DNA of 64,000 nucleotides, taken from positions 630,382 to 694,381 of the forward strand of contig NZ_FNWJ01000002.1 in the NCBI RefSeq assembly GCF_900108055.1. Direction: 5' to 3'. The notes beneath the pieces were generated by a model. The model made no database searches. It saw only the letters and a list, made by a program, of their open reading frames with translations, and was not told where the DNA came from. The DNA is from Thermoleophilum album (GTDB lineage Bacteria > Actinomycetota > Thermoleophilia > Solirubrobacterales > Thermoleophilaceae). A program made the position numbers and the translations under genes. Position 1 is the stretch's first letter; every line of letters starts with the position of its first letter. Of this stretch, positions 36,214 to 44,932 are shown piece after piece.

Positions 36214-36366
36214 TTGCGCTGACGGAAGGGCTGGCCACCGGAGCCTCTGTCAGCACCGGCGACCCGGGCGCGCCCGCTGCGGGACCGTAGCAGGAGCCGG
36301 GCGCTCCCTAACTGTAAGCCGACGGTGATCCGCCGCGCGGCTCTGTAGCCTGAAGCGCTCGCGCCC

Positions 36367-38712
36367 GTGGCTAAGTCGGCCCGTCGGCAAACTGCTGCGA
36401 GCGCGCCCATCCGCGCGCGCTCAACACGATCTGCGCACGCTCGCAACGAGCTGTGCCGTCGATCCCTGCGACCGCTCGCGAACCGCGCGCTCACCGTAGC
36501 CCTGGCGCTGGGCTCGCTGGCGTCGGTGGCCGCTGTCGGAGGCGAGCGACCAGCGGCGGCGGTCGCGGCCGCTCATCGCGTCGCAACCTCCCCCACGCCC
36601 CGAGCGCTCCCCACGCCTACCGGCAGCGCAAGCCGCTGGGGCCGGGCCGACGCTTCCCAGTACTCGATCGACGCGCGGCGCGCCAGCACTACCGCTCAGG
36701 CTCCCGACGAAGGCGAGGGGACGGGCGGCGGCGCCGCACCGACACCGACCCCGTCCTGCCAACCGGTTCCGTTGCCGCCCCAACCGGTCGCGCCGGCGCC
36801 GCCGCTCGTAGTTGACGCGCCGCGCCCAGGTGTGCCCGAACGCGAAGGGCCGAGCGGGCGTCTGCTGTTGGGTGGCGTCTGGTACTTCCAGCTCGACGAA
36901 GAGCGCACCGGCGAGCAGCGGGAGCTGCCGACCGTGAGCGACCTGACTGGTTGGCGGCAGGTGGCGGTGCCCTACGTCTGGAACGGCGACGACACGACCC
37001 GCAACCGCGCCGCTTGGGGCTGGTATCGCAAGGAGTTCCGGTTGCCCGAACCGCCTGCTGGCGCGCCTCGGCCAACGCTCTGGCGTTTGCGCTTCTTGGG
37101 GGTGAAGGAGCGGGCCACGGTGTGGCTCAACGGTCGCCTGATCGGCCAGCACTCGGGCGGCTACACGCCCTTCGAGCTCGACGCCCAGGGATTGCGGACG
37201 CGAGGTGTCAACCGCCTCGTGGTGCGCGCCTCGACGATGCGCGGGCCTTATGACCTCTCGCACTGGCGTTTCGAGTCGCGCGCTTGTCGCTATGGACGAG
37301 GCGGCTGGTGGAACTTCGGGGGTATCGACCGCGAAGTCGAGATCCGCCCGGTCTACGGCGTCGATCTCGAGCGAGCGCAGGCGCTACCGCGTTTGCGTTG
37401 CCCGCGCTGCCCCGCGCGACTGGAGCTGCGTGCCCTGCTGCGCAACGCCAGCCGCAAACCACTGGCGGTGACGCTGCACGCGCGTGTGCGTGCGCCTGAC
37501 GGGCGGCACGTGATCAACGAAGTGATCGCTCGTCGCCGTCTAGCAGCCGGGGAACGAGCGTGGGTAGAGGGTTCGGTCGTGCTCGGTCGGGCGATGCTCT
37601 GGGAGCCCGCGCGTCCGGCTCTCTACGACGTTTCGCTGACCGCGCTCGGCGCGCCCGTCGTGACGACCGCGCGGGGCAGGGCGCAACTGCGACGGACAGC
37701 GGAAGCGACCAGCGCGACCGCCCGGGCGAACTACCACCTGAACGTCGGCGTGCGCCTGCTCGAAACGCGACCGGGCGGGATCCTGCTGCTAAACGGGCGG
37801 CCGCTCTCGGCGCTCGGCGTGAGCTTCCACGAGGATGACCCGCGCCTCGGTTCGGCTCTCGGGGCCCGCGAGCGAGGTTGGCTTGTGAGGCGGCTGCGCG
37901 ATCTCGGGGCCACGATAACCCGCTCGCACTATCCCCCGCACCCCGCGTTGCTAGAAGCGTTCGACCGCGCGGGGATCCTCTATTGGGCGCAGCCACCCGT
38001 CTACCAACTGAGCAACGGTGCCCTCAACGAGGCCTGGGTGCGACGCGACGCGCTCGAAGCGGTACGCCAGATGGTCGAGGCGCAGATCAACCACCCGTCG
38101 GTGGTGGTCTGGTCGCTCGGCAACGAGCTGGCCCTCGGTGACGGGCGCTACGCGGGCGGCGTCGGTGCCGGCTACGAACGCTACGTGGAGGCTGGCGTGC
38201 AGCTCGTGCGCTCGCTCGATCCGACGCGGCTCGTCGGCATCGACCGGGCCGCCCCGGAAGACCCAACGCGCGTCTGGCATCCGGTGTTCGACCTTCTCGA
38301 CGTGCTCGGCGTAAACGAGTATTTCGGCTGGTACCGCGGCCGCGACAGCGCCGCCGGGGCGATTCTCGACCAGTTCCACAAGGCCTACCCCGACCGGCCG
38401 ATCGTCGTCACCGAGTTCGGCGCCGAGTCCACGCACGAAGGGCCCGCCGACCGCAAAGGGACCTACGCCTTCCAAACGCGCTACCTCCTCGACCACCTCG
38501 CCCAGTTTGAGCGTCGGCGTTGGATCGCCGGCTCCCTGGTGTGGATCCTGCGCGACTTCCGGGTCAATCCGGACTGGACGGGTGGCAACCCGAACCAGCC
38601 GACGCCGCCGTGGAACAACAAGGGCCTGATCGACGAAACCGGGGCGCCGAAGCCAGCGTACTGGGAGCTGCGCAAACTCTTCCGGGCGCGCCGCGGCGCG
38701 GCGAGGGGCTAG
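36367..38712 (+). CDS. Secreted glycoside hydrolase family 2 enzyme
   Basis: A 781-residue GH2-type enzyme (beta-galactosidase/glucuronidase/mannosidase group). A hydrophobic signal segment is at about 41-60, with an unusually long basic lead before it (RRSLRP is a weak Tat-like motif). A Pro/Thr/Ala-rich linker runs from about 65 to 155. The sandwich domain has WRQVAVPYVWNGDDTTRNRAAWGWY and WLNGRLIGQHSGGYTPFEL. The TIM barrel has the acid/base in WSLGNELALG (Glu587) and the nucleophile in VTEFGAES (Glu683). Substrate not readable. GTG at 36367 is the only start visible, and the signal peptide may lie further in. Confidence 0.85.
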   Translation: MAKSARRQTAASAPIRARSTRSAHARNELCRRSLRPLANRALTVALALGSLASVAAVGGERPAAAVAAAHRVATSPTPRALPTPTGSASRWGRADASQYSIDARRASTTAQAPDEGEGTGGGAAPTPTPSCQPVPLPPQPVAPAPPLVVDAPRPGVPEREGPSGRLLLGGVWYFQLDEERTGEQRELPTVSDLTGWRQVAVPYVWNGDDTTRNRAAWGWYRKEFRLPEPPAGAPRPTLWRLRFLGVKERATVWLNGRLIGQHSGGYTPFELDAQGLRTRGVNRLVVRASTMRGPYDLSHWRFESRACRYGRGGWWNFGGIDREVEIRPVYGVDLERAQALPRLRCPRCPARLELRALLRNASRKPLAVTLHARVRAPDGRHVINEVIARRRLAAGERAWVEGSVVLGRAMLWEPARPALYDVSLTALGAPVVTTARGRAQLRRTAEATSATARANYHLNVGVRLLETRPGGILLLNGRPLSALGVSFHEDDPRLGSALGARERGWLVRRLRDLGATITRSHYPPHPALLEAFDRAGILYWAQPPVYQLSNGALNEAWVRRDALEAVRQMVEAQINHPSVVVWSLGNELALGDGRYAGGVGAGYERYVEAGVQLVRSLDPTRLVGIDRAAPEDPTRVWHPVFDLLDVLGVNEYFGWYRGRDSAAGAILDQFHKAYPDRPIVVTEFGAESTHEGPADRKGTYAFQTRYLLDHLAQFERRRWIAGSLVWILRDFRVNPDWTGGNPNQPTPPWNNKGLIDETGAPKPAYWELRKLFRARRGAARG

Positions 38713-38722
38713 CCTGCCGCCC

Positions 38723-39082
38723 GTGAACGCTCGCAGCAAGTGGTTGGCGTTGGCGCTGGTCGGCGCGCTTGCCGGATGCTCTCCCGGCCGCGCCGCGAGC
38801 GGCGGCGGCCCTAACCCCAACGACAAGCGCGGACAGGCGCTCGCCTGTCTGCGCGCCGACGGCCTGCCGGCGCTTCCGGTCGGTGATGACCGCATCGTCG
38901 TCGGCGAGGGCCGCGGCGCGCCGCGTATCCGCTACTTCACGACCAGTGGCGAGGCCGAGGCACTGCAGTTCAAGGGTGGTGCGGAGGGCGCCGAACAAAT
39001 CGGCAACGCGCTGCTCTGGACGGGCTCGGCCTCGGACCGCCTGCTCGAGCGCATCGAGGCGTGCCTCGACGAAGTGCCGTAG
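38723..39082 (+). CDS. Small lipoprotein
   Basis: A 119-residue protein beginning MNARSKWLALALVGALAGCS, with a clear lipobox (Cys19). The mature part has RGQALACLRADGLPALPVGDDRIVV and EGAEQIGNALLWTGSASDRLLERIEACLDEVP. Two further cysteines could form a disulfide. I do not recognise the family. It starts ten bases after the GH2 stop and is likely co-transcribed, so it may help the glycosidase at the cell surface. Confidence 0.7.
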   Translation: MNARSKWLALALVGALAGCSPGRAASGGGPNPNDKRGQALACLRADGLPALPVGDDRIVVGEGRGAPRIRYFTTSGEAEALQFKGGAEGAEQIGNALLWTGSASDRLLERIEACLDEVP

Positions 39083-39150
39083 CCGCGGCGCCCGCAAGCG
39101 CTCGGGGCTGGCGGTGAGCGGCGACCAGCAACGTCGGGCGGCGCGCGAAG

Positions 39151-41337
39151 CTACGGCGCTTTGCCGATCAGCGCGAGCGTAGTGCGAGCCCCGAAGCGCC
39201 GCACCTCGTAGATCGCGACGTCGTTGCGCCCCCGCCGGAATACCCACCAGGGCACGACGATCGAGAAGTTTTCGCCCTGGTCACGGACCAGATGGAAGGT
39301 GCGACCGACCCCCACGATCGTGCCGTTCACTGCGACCGCGACGTCGCGCGTCGCGCCGCGCGGCGACCCGGTCACCGTTCCCGTGACCCACACCGGGACC
39401 GTCGACGAGCGGGGGTCGACGTTGCGGTACTCGGCCCGCTCGACGAACCGCGCACCGAGACCGGCAGCCCGCACGCTGGCGAAGGCGCTCACCGGCTTAC
39501 GCAGAAGGTCTTTGTTCGGTCCGATCTCGAAGAACCGCCAGGGACCATCCGCACCCTCTCCGAACAGCGCAAGCTTGCGCCGGAGCAGCGCTTGCTTGCG
39601 CTGCTGCCATTCGCGCGCCGAGAAAACGAGCGGCCGGAACGTCCCTCGCTCGAATATGCGCACCCGTCGTCGCCGCCGCACCACAGCGCTGCCGGCCGGG
39701 TGGCCGTCCATCTTCACACGCGGGTCGACACCGAGGGTGCGCAGGATCGTCGGCAAGATGTCGACCGTCTCGACGTAGGAATCGTCGATCCGTCCACGGC
39801 GTTGGAACGGCGCCTTGAGGATGAAGGGGATCGCGCCGACCGCCTCGGCGTTGCGTCGTGTCAAGCGCCTGCGGTCGTACACGCCGACGTCGAAAGCCAC
39901 CCCGTGGTCGGCGGCGATCGCGATCAATGCTTTGTCGTAAAGGCCGCTTTGCTTGAGGTGGCGGATTAGCCGACCGAGAAGGTAGTCGGCGAACCCCACC
40001 TGCAGAAGGTGCCGCTGCCAGAGCACGGCGACTTGCCCGGGGTCGCGGTAGGAGTAGCGGTTGATCCCCGGAATCGGGTCGCTAGCGACGCGGCGGTACT
40101 GCTGACCGGTGGGCAAGTACTGCCAGGGAACGTGCGGCAGCAGCGTGTGCTTGAAGTTGAGTGACGGCCGCACACTCGGCCGGATGCGCGCTACCCAGGT
40201 GAGAAACCGGTGGTTGCGATTGCCGTTGAGGTTGGCGCGCGTGTTAGGGCGCTCCCCAGCCGCAGCCGCCGCCGCAGACACGCGCTCGGACTCCTCTGCT
40301 TCGTCGTCACTGCCGCCGAAGTTCCCCCAGGTCTGCGAGACCGATGGCAGTCGCTCCTCGATCCCCTCGGGGGCAACCACGTGCGCCCACACCAGTGAGA
40401 GGTCGTCGACCATCGAGCGCACCCGCGCGGCGAACGCCTGGCTCGTACGTTCGTCTTTGCACAGCGAGGTCGGACAGACGCTGGTGGCCTCCTCGGAGAC
40501 GTTCATCGAGTAGCTGCGCCCGAGCAGCGTGAAGATGCTGTGGGGGTGGTCGGACGCCGTCGGCAAGCGGTCCCGTCGCGGATAGTTGCCGTCCATGATC
40601 GCCGGCTGGGCCCGCTCGGTCGAGTCGTACACGGTGTAGGCATTGCGGTACCAAGTGCCGTCGGCGGCGAGCGCCGCGAAGTTCGGGTAGCGACGGGCAT
40701 CGATCTGTCCCCGCGAGTCGAGCAGCGAAACGACCGGGAACTCGTCGAACAGCACAACCACCACCGGCGCGCGCGGCACCCCGCCAATCGCGCGCGCACT
40801 AGCCTCGCTCGGGAAGACCAGCTTCGAAACCGGTGAAAACAGCAGGAGCAAGGCCAGGAACAAGACCGGAGCGATCGCAAGCGCCGAGACGAACGATCGC
40901 GCGACCGAGATGCGGGCGTACAGCGCAGCCACGGCCAAGCCGACAGCGATCGCCAGCGCCAGGTGTGCGCCGATGCCGAGCTCGAAGAGCCGCTTGAGCG
41001 TCGGCGAGACGATCAGCGCCACAAGCCCGGCGACGAACAGCAGATGGAGGATGCGCGCGGCCGACTGCGACGCCAGGGCCACGAGCCCTTCGACCACGAC
41101 CAGCGCGAGCGGCGGCACCAGTACCCAGCCGACAGCGAAAACGACGATGTCGACGGGGGCCGAACCGCGAGCAGCGAAGAACTCCGGGTTTTTGCGCAGC
41201 AGGTCAAAGAGGGGCTCAGCAAAGGCGAGCGAGGAGAGCGCCAGCAGGTGCAGGAACGCAAAGCCGAGCTGGCGGATACCGCCCGCCTCCGGCGCCCACG
41301 TGGGTGCCGTTGCCGACCGCGCAGCGACCTGACTCAT
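39151..41337 (-). CDS. Membrane sulfatase-fold hydrolase/transferase
   Basis: A 728-residue protein with about five helices in residues 20-165 followed by an external alkaline-phosphatase-superfamily domain. Metal and catalytic marks: VVVVLFDEFPVVSLLD, YDSTERAQPAIMDGNYP (Thr as possible nucleophile), LPHVPWQYLP, IAIAADHGVAF (Asp-His metal pair) and DSYVETVDILPTIL. The C-terminal 170 residues form a beta-rich tail. This is the layout of enzymes like lipoteichoic acid synthase and EptA, but which group it moves is not known. It begins in an ATGA overlap with the methyltransferase gene. Confidence 0.8.
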   Translation of the reverse strand: MSQVAARSATAPTWAPEAGGIRQLGFAFLHLLALSSLAFAEPLFDLLRKNPEFFAARGSAPVDIVVFAVGWVLVPPLALVVVEGLVALASQSAARILHLLFVAGLVALIVSPTLKRLFELGIGAHLALAIAVGLAVAALYARISVARSFVSALAIAPVLFLALLLLFSPVSKLVFPSEASARAIGGVPRAPVVVVLFDEFPVVSLLDSRGQIDARRYPNFAALAADGTWYRNAYTVYDSTERAQPAIMDGNYPRRDRLPTASDHPHSIFTLLGRSYSMNVSEEATSVCPTSLCKDERTSQAFAARVRSMVDDLSLVWAHVVAPEGIEERLPSVSQTWGNFGGSDDEAEESERVSAAAAAAGERPNTRANLNGNRNHRFLTWVARIRPSVRPSLNFKHTLLPHVPWQYLPTGQQYRRVASDPIPGINRYSYRDPGQVAVLWQRHLLQVGFADYLLGRLIRHLKQSGLYDKALIAIAADHGVAFDVGVYDRRRLTRRNAEAVGAIPFILKAPFQRRGRIDDSYVETVDILPTILRTLGVDPRVKMDGHPAGSAVVRRRRRVRIFERGTFRPLVFSAREWQQRKQALLRRKLALFGEGADGPWRFFEIGPNKDLLRKPVSAFASVRAAGLGARFVERAEYRNVDPRSSTVPVWVTGTVTGSPRGATRDVAVAVNGTIVGVGRTFHLVRDQGENFSIVVPWWVFRRGRNDVAIYEVRRFGARTTLALIGKAP

Positions 41338-42848
41338 CCGTCGCTATCCGCCGAGCTCGCTATCAGACGCGTCGCCTCGGCTCCCGCGCCGCGGGGCCGC
41401 GCCGCGTACAGCACGCGCGTTCCCGACGGCAGTTCGAGGCGACGGTCGACCTCGAAGAACTCGCCGAGCTCGCGCTCGAAGCGCTCCAGCTGGTAGTCCG
41501 GGTGTAGGCCCTCGCGCTTGCCGGAGAGCAGTTTGCGCACCATCGGATCATCGCGGGTCGGGAACTCGATCACGAGCTCACCACCCAGCGACCACAGCCA
41601 GCCAAGGAACTCGCGAACCGGCACGTTGGCGGTGATCGCCACGTGGTGGATGAGCGCCAGCGCGAGCACAAGGTCTGGACGACCGCGCTCCCAGAGCGGC
41701 TTGCGCTCGGCCCCCCGCCAGCCGAGCCCCGGCGAGGGGTCGGCGAGGTTCACGACCAGCGGCAGGATGCGTTCTTCCCCTTCCTCGCGCAGGTCGCGGT
41801 AGAGCAGCTCCACCGGCCCCTGGTCGGCGTCGAGCGCGACCACGTAATCGGCGTGGCGCGCCGCGATCCGCGCGTAGCGACCGTTGTTGCAGCCGAGATC
41901 CCAGACCAGTCGCCGGCGACGAGCGCCCGCGGCTTCCTCCACGAAGCGCTCCTTGAGCTGCGTGTCTTCGTCGGTGTAGGTGTTCCGCTCGCCGTAAGCG
42001 ACCCAAACGCCCCGCGGCGGCTGCCAGCGCAAGCGCTCGACGAGACGCTGCATCTTGCGGACGTTGGCCTCGAGCAGGCGTCGTTGCAGCTCGCGGTCCT
42101 GCAACTGCCGGTTGAGGCTCGACCGGATCTCGCCGGCTCGATCGGCGTAGCGCGCCTGCAGCCGTGCGTGCAGCGTCACGTGCGTGAAGACGCCGCGACG
42201 CAAGCGGTCGCGCAGCGGCAACAGCGACCGCATGTGCAAGGGATCGATGCCGTCGATCGCGCCGCGCAACAGAGGCTGGTAGGGAACGCGGCGCAGCGCT
42301 TGCAGGAGCAACGGGTAGAGGAAGAGCATGCAGAATTGGCGGTAGGCGGTCCAAGTCTCGCCCGGACGCAAACGCTCGAACGAGCCGACGTCCACGAAGG
42401 TCGGCCGCGACCCCACGAACTGCACGTTGTAAGGCGAGGCGTCCTTCAGCGTCAGCCCCTCGGCGAGCGCCTCCTGCAAAAGCCCGAGCTGCAGCAGCGC
42501 AGCGTCCTTGAGCATCGAAAACGGCCACTCGTAGGGGTACGAGACGAACGGCACACGCTCATGGCGCAGCACCGCCGCGGGCTCCTTCACCAGTGGTAAG
42601 TCGAGGGACCGCCAGTCGTCGACCCGCTCGGTGCGTACGACACGGCCGTCCTCCTGCGTTCGCGCGAAAAGACGCGTGCTCGCAAAGGCGTTGAAGTCCT
42701 CCAGGCCCTCGCGACTCAACACGCGCAGCACCTCCCCCGCCGCGTAGAACACGCGGCTCTCCGGATCGCGGAAGGAACCCGCGTCGAGGCGCGCGTCGAG
42801 GGCCTGCGGCGAGCGCGCGCCGTCGCCGCGCGGCGAAACCGGCTCCAC
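41334..42848 (-). CDS. Kinase-like / SAM methyltransferase fusion protein
   Basis: A 504-residue two-part protein. The N-terminal half (about 40-245) holds LKDASPYNVQFVGSRPTFVDVGSFE, which resembles the kinase loop DxxxxN followed by a metal-binding DxG. Between the halves is a charged helical stretch (about 225-275). The C-terminal half (about 290-480) has the SAM motif LVWDLGCNNGRYARIAARHADYVVALDAD in pieces and LALALIHHVAITANVP. Whether the kinase half is active is inferred. E. coli WbdD, which caps O-antigen, joins the same activities in the reverse order. It starts four bases after the small membrane protein's stop. Confidence 0.75.
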   Translation of the reverse strand: MEPVSPRGDGARSPQALDARLDAGSFRDPESRVFYAAGEVLRVLSREGLEDFNAFASTRLFARTQEDGRVVRTERVDDWRSLDLPLVKEPAAVLRHERVPFVSYPYEWPFSMLKDAALLQLGLLQEALAEGLTLKDASPYNVQFVGSRPTFVDVGSFERLRPGETWTAYRQFCMLFLYPLLLQALRRVPYQPLLRGAIDGIDPLHMRSLLPLRDRLRRGVFTHVTLHARLQARYADRAGEIRSSLNRQLQDRELQRRLLEANVRKMQRLVERLRWQPPRGVWVAYGERNTYTDEDTQLKERFVEEAAGARRRRLVWDLGCNNGRYARIAARHADYVVALDADQGPVELLYRDLREEGEERILPLVVNLADPSPGLGWRGAERKPLWERGRPDLVLALALIHHVAITANVPVREFLGWLWSLGGELVIEFPTRDDPMVRKLLSGKREGLHPDYQLERFERELGEFFEVDRRLELPSGTRVLYAARPRGAGAEATRLIASSADSDG

Positions 42849-42852
42849 TACC

Positions 42853-43044
42853 TCAGCCGGCGTCGGCGCCGCCCTGCGCTTCCTTGCCAGCGCTCGTCTC
42901 GTCGGGCTTGCGAATGCGTAGGAGGACGAGCAGGCGGTGCCAGTACATGCGGATCGTGACCGCTACGGCGGCGAGACCGCCGGCGATGATCGTGAGGATC
43001 TGCCCTCCGCTCGACGGGTCGATGTATGCGATCAGCTCTTTCAT
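42853..43044 (-). CDS. Tiny membrane protein with an IDPSSGG motif
   Basis: A 63-residue protein MKELIAYIDPSSGGQILTII, one transmembrane helix (about 16-35), a basic stop-transfer stretch, and an acidic tail. I recall similar proteins carrying IDPGTGS-type motifs in other bacteria near sulfatase-like and glycan genes, but know no established function. The ATG at 43044 has GGAG seven bases upstream. It is first in a three-gene coupled operon with the methyltransferase fusion and the sulfatase-fold enzyme, which suggests it acts with them. Confidence 0.8.
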   Translation of the reverse strand: MKELIAYIDPSSGGQILTIIAGGLAAVAVTIRMYWHRLLVLLRIRKPDETSAGKEAQGGADAG

Positions 43045-43193
43045 GGCAGCTCCGTTCTTGACGTCGCGAGACTTTAGACTGCGATTCGCGGTCGGGCCGC
43101 GAGCGACCTCCGGGCGACCGACGACGCGACCCCGCCCGACCGCGACAAGGGGGTCGAACGCCTCTACAGGCTACCGACCGGCGCCCCGGCGAG

Positions 43194-44285
43194 ATGAAGC
43201 TGATCATCCAAATCCCCTGTTACAACGAGGAGTCGACGCTGCCGCTCACGCTGCGCGAGCTGCCGCGCAGCGTCCCCGGCTTCGACCGTGTCGAGTGGCT
43301 GGTGATCGACGACGGCTCGACCGACCGCACGGTCGAAGTGGCGCGCCAGCACGGCGTGGATCACATCGTCCGTCTCACTAAGAACAAGGGTCTCGCGATG
43401 GCCTTCCAAGCGGGGCTCGACGCCTGCCTCAAGCTCGGCGCCGACGTGATCGTCAACACCGACGCCGACAACCAGTACTGCGCGGCCGACATCCCGCGCC
43501 TCGTCGAACCGATCCTGCGCGGCGAGGCGGACATGGTGATCGGCGATCGGCGAGTCGACTCGATCGAGCACTTCTCCCCTCTCAAGAAACGCCTGCAGCG
43601 GCTCGGCAGTGCGGTCGTGCGGCGCGCGTCCGGCACCCAAATTCCCGACACCACCTCGGGCTTCCGGGCCTACAACCGTGAGGCAGCGCTGCAGGTACAG
43701 GTCGTCTCGCGCTTCACCTACACCCTCGAGACGATCATCCAAGCGGGCAAGATGGCGATCGCCGTCGACCACGTCCCGATCCGCACCAATCCGAAGACCC
43801 GCGAGTCGCGCCTGTTTCCATCGATGTGGGCGTACGTGCGCCGCAGCGCGGCCGCGATCCTCCGCGTTTACACGCTGTACGAGCCGCTGCGTGTGTTCCT
43901 GATCGCGGCGGGCGCGGTGGCGTTGCTGGCGCTCGTGATCTGGGGGCGGTTCCTCTACTTCTTCGCGATCGGCGAGGGCAAGGGGCACATCCAATCGCTG
44001 ATCCTGGGAGCGACGCTTTTCGTCGTGGCGACCCAGCTCGCCGCCCTGGGCGTGATCGGCGACGTGCTGGCCGGCATGCGCGTGCTCCAGCAGCGGACAC
44101 TCGAGCGTGTGCGACGGGTGGAGCTGGCGCTAGGCGTTCCTCCCTCCCACTACGAGCCAGGCGGGCGGTGGCCGCACAAAGACGCACCGGCCACCGCCAG
44201 CGAGGCCGGCGCAGAAGATCCACCACCGGCCGTTCCCGGTGACCCCGCCCACCAGTCGCAAGCAGCGGCCGGGAGGGGCCGTTGA
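43194..44285 (+). CDS. GT2-family glycosyltransferase (DPM1/GtrB-like)
   Basis: A 363-residue transferase that probably loads a sugar onto polyprenyl phosphate. It begins MKLIIQIPCYNEESTLPLTL, has LVIDDGSTDRTVEVA and NKGLAMAFQAGL, the metal-binding VNTDADNQY (D-x-D), and two helices at about 240-260 and 275-305. The membrane-bound C-terminus supports a polyprenyl donor role, and such a product could feed the GT-C enzymes 10 kb away. It overlaps the next methyltransferase as TTGA. Confidence 0.9.
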   Translation: MKLIIQIPCYNEESTLPLTLRELPRSVPGFDRVEWLVIDDGSTDRTVEVARQHGVDHIVRLTKNKGLAMAFQAGLDACLKLGADVIVNTDADNQYCAADIPRLVEPILRGEADMVIGDRRVDSIEHFSPLKKRLQRLGSAVVRRASGTQIPDTTSGFRAYNREAALQVQVVSRFTYTLETIIQAGKMAIAVDHVPIRTNPKTRESRLFPSMWAYVRRSAAAILRVYTLYEPLRVFLIAAGAVALLALVIWGRFLYFFAIGEGKGHIQSLILGATLFVVATQLAALGVIGDVLAGMRVLQQRTLERVRRVELALGVPPSHYEPGGRWPHKDAPATASEAGAEDPPPAVPGDPAHQSQAAAGRGR

Positions 44286-44932
44286 GGGAGACGCAGACGC
44301 ACCTGTCTGGGCGGTCGTCTGGGCTCTCGGCGAGCGACGTCCCCACCGGCAACACCTTCGACAAGTACGGCTCACGCAACCCGCTCGTACGACGTCTCGT
44401 GAGCGCCTTCGAACGCGACCTCGACGAGTTGCTCAGGCGCGCGGACCCGCAGAGCCTGGTCGACGTCGGCTGCGGTGAAGGCATCCTCAGCGAGCGGATC
44501 GCGCGACGCTTCGGCTGCCCGGTCGTGGGACTCGACCTCGACGACCCCAAGCTGCGCGAGCACTGGCGCCAGCGCAGCGCTCCCCGCCTGGAGTTCGTAG
44601 CCGGCGACGGCCATGAGCTGCCGTTCGCCGACGACAGCTTCGACTGTGCCGCGGCGATCGAGGTCCTAGAACACGTTCCCGACCCCCGCAAGACGCTCGC
44701 CGAAATGCGGCGAGTGGCCCGCCGCTACATCGTCTGCTCGGTTCCGCGGGAGCCGCTGTGGCGGATCCTCAACATGATGCGTGGCGCCTACCTTCGTGAG
44801 CTCGGCAACACGCCGGGCCACATCAACCACTGGAGCAAGCGCAGCTTCATCGCCCTGCTTTCGAGGTATGGCACGGTCGAGGAGGTGCGTACGCCGCTGC
44901 CGTGGACGATGGCGCTCGTGCGCATCGGTTGA
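44282..44932 (+). CDS. Class I SAM-dependent methyltransferase
   Basis: A 216-residue Methyltransf_11-type enzyme. SAM motif LVDVGCGEGILSERIARRFG (about 60-79) is followed by VVGLDLDDPKL, the strand motif FAGDGHELPFADDSFDCA (with V for F), and EVLEHVPDPRKTLAEMRRVA. The start is TTG at 44282, in a TTGA overlap with the upstream GT2 gene. Its substrate is likely a lipid or glycan intermediate, inferred from context. Confidence 0.85.
   Translation: MRETQTHLSGRSSGLSASDVPTGNTFDKYGSRNPLVRRLVSAFERDLDELLRRADPQSLVDVGCGEGILSERIARRFGCPVVGLDLDDPKLREHWRQRSAPRLEFVAGDGHELPFADDSFDCAAAIEVLEHVPDPRKTLAEMRRVARRYIVCSVPREPLWRILNMMRGAYLRELGNTPGHINHWSKRSFIALLSRYGTVEEVRTPLPWTMALVRIG

Noticed and set aside
36421-37263. 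280-residue frame opposite the GH2 gene
   Set aside because: No start site or motif; it is the antisense of a clear glycosidase.
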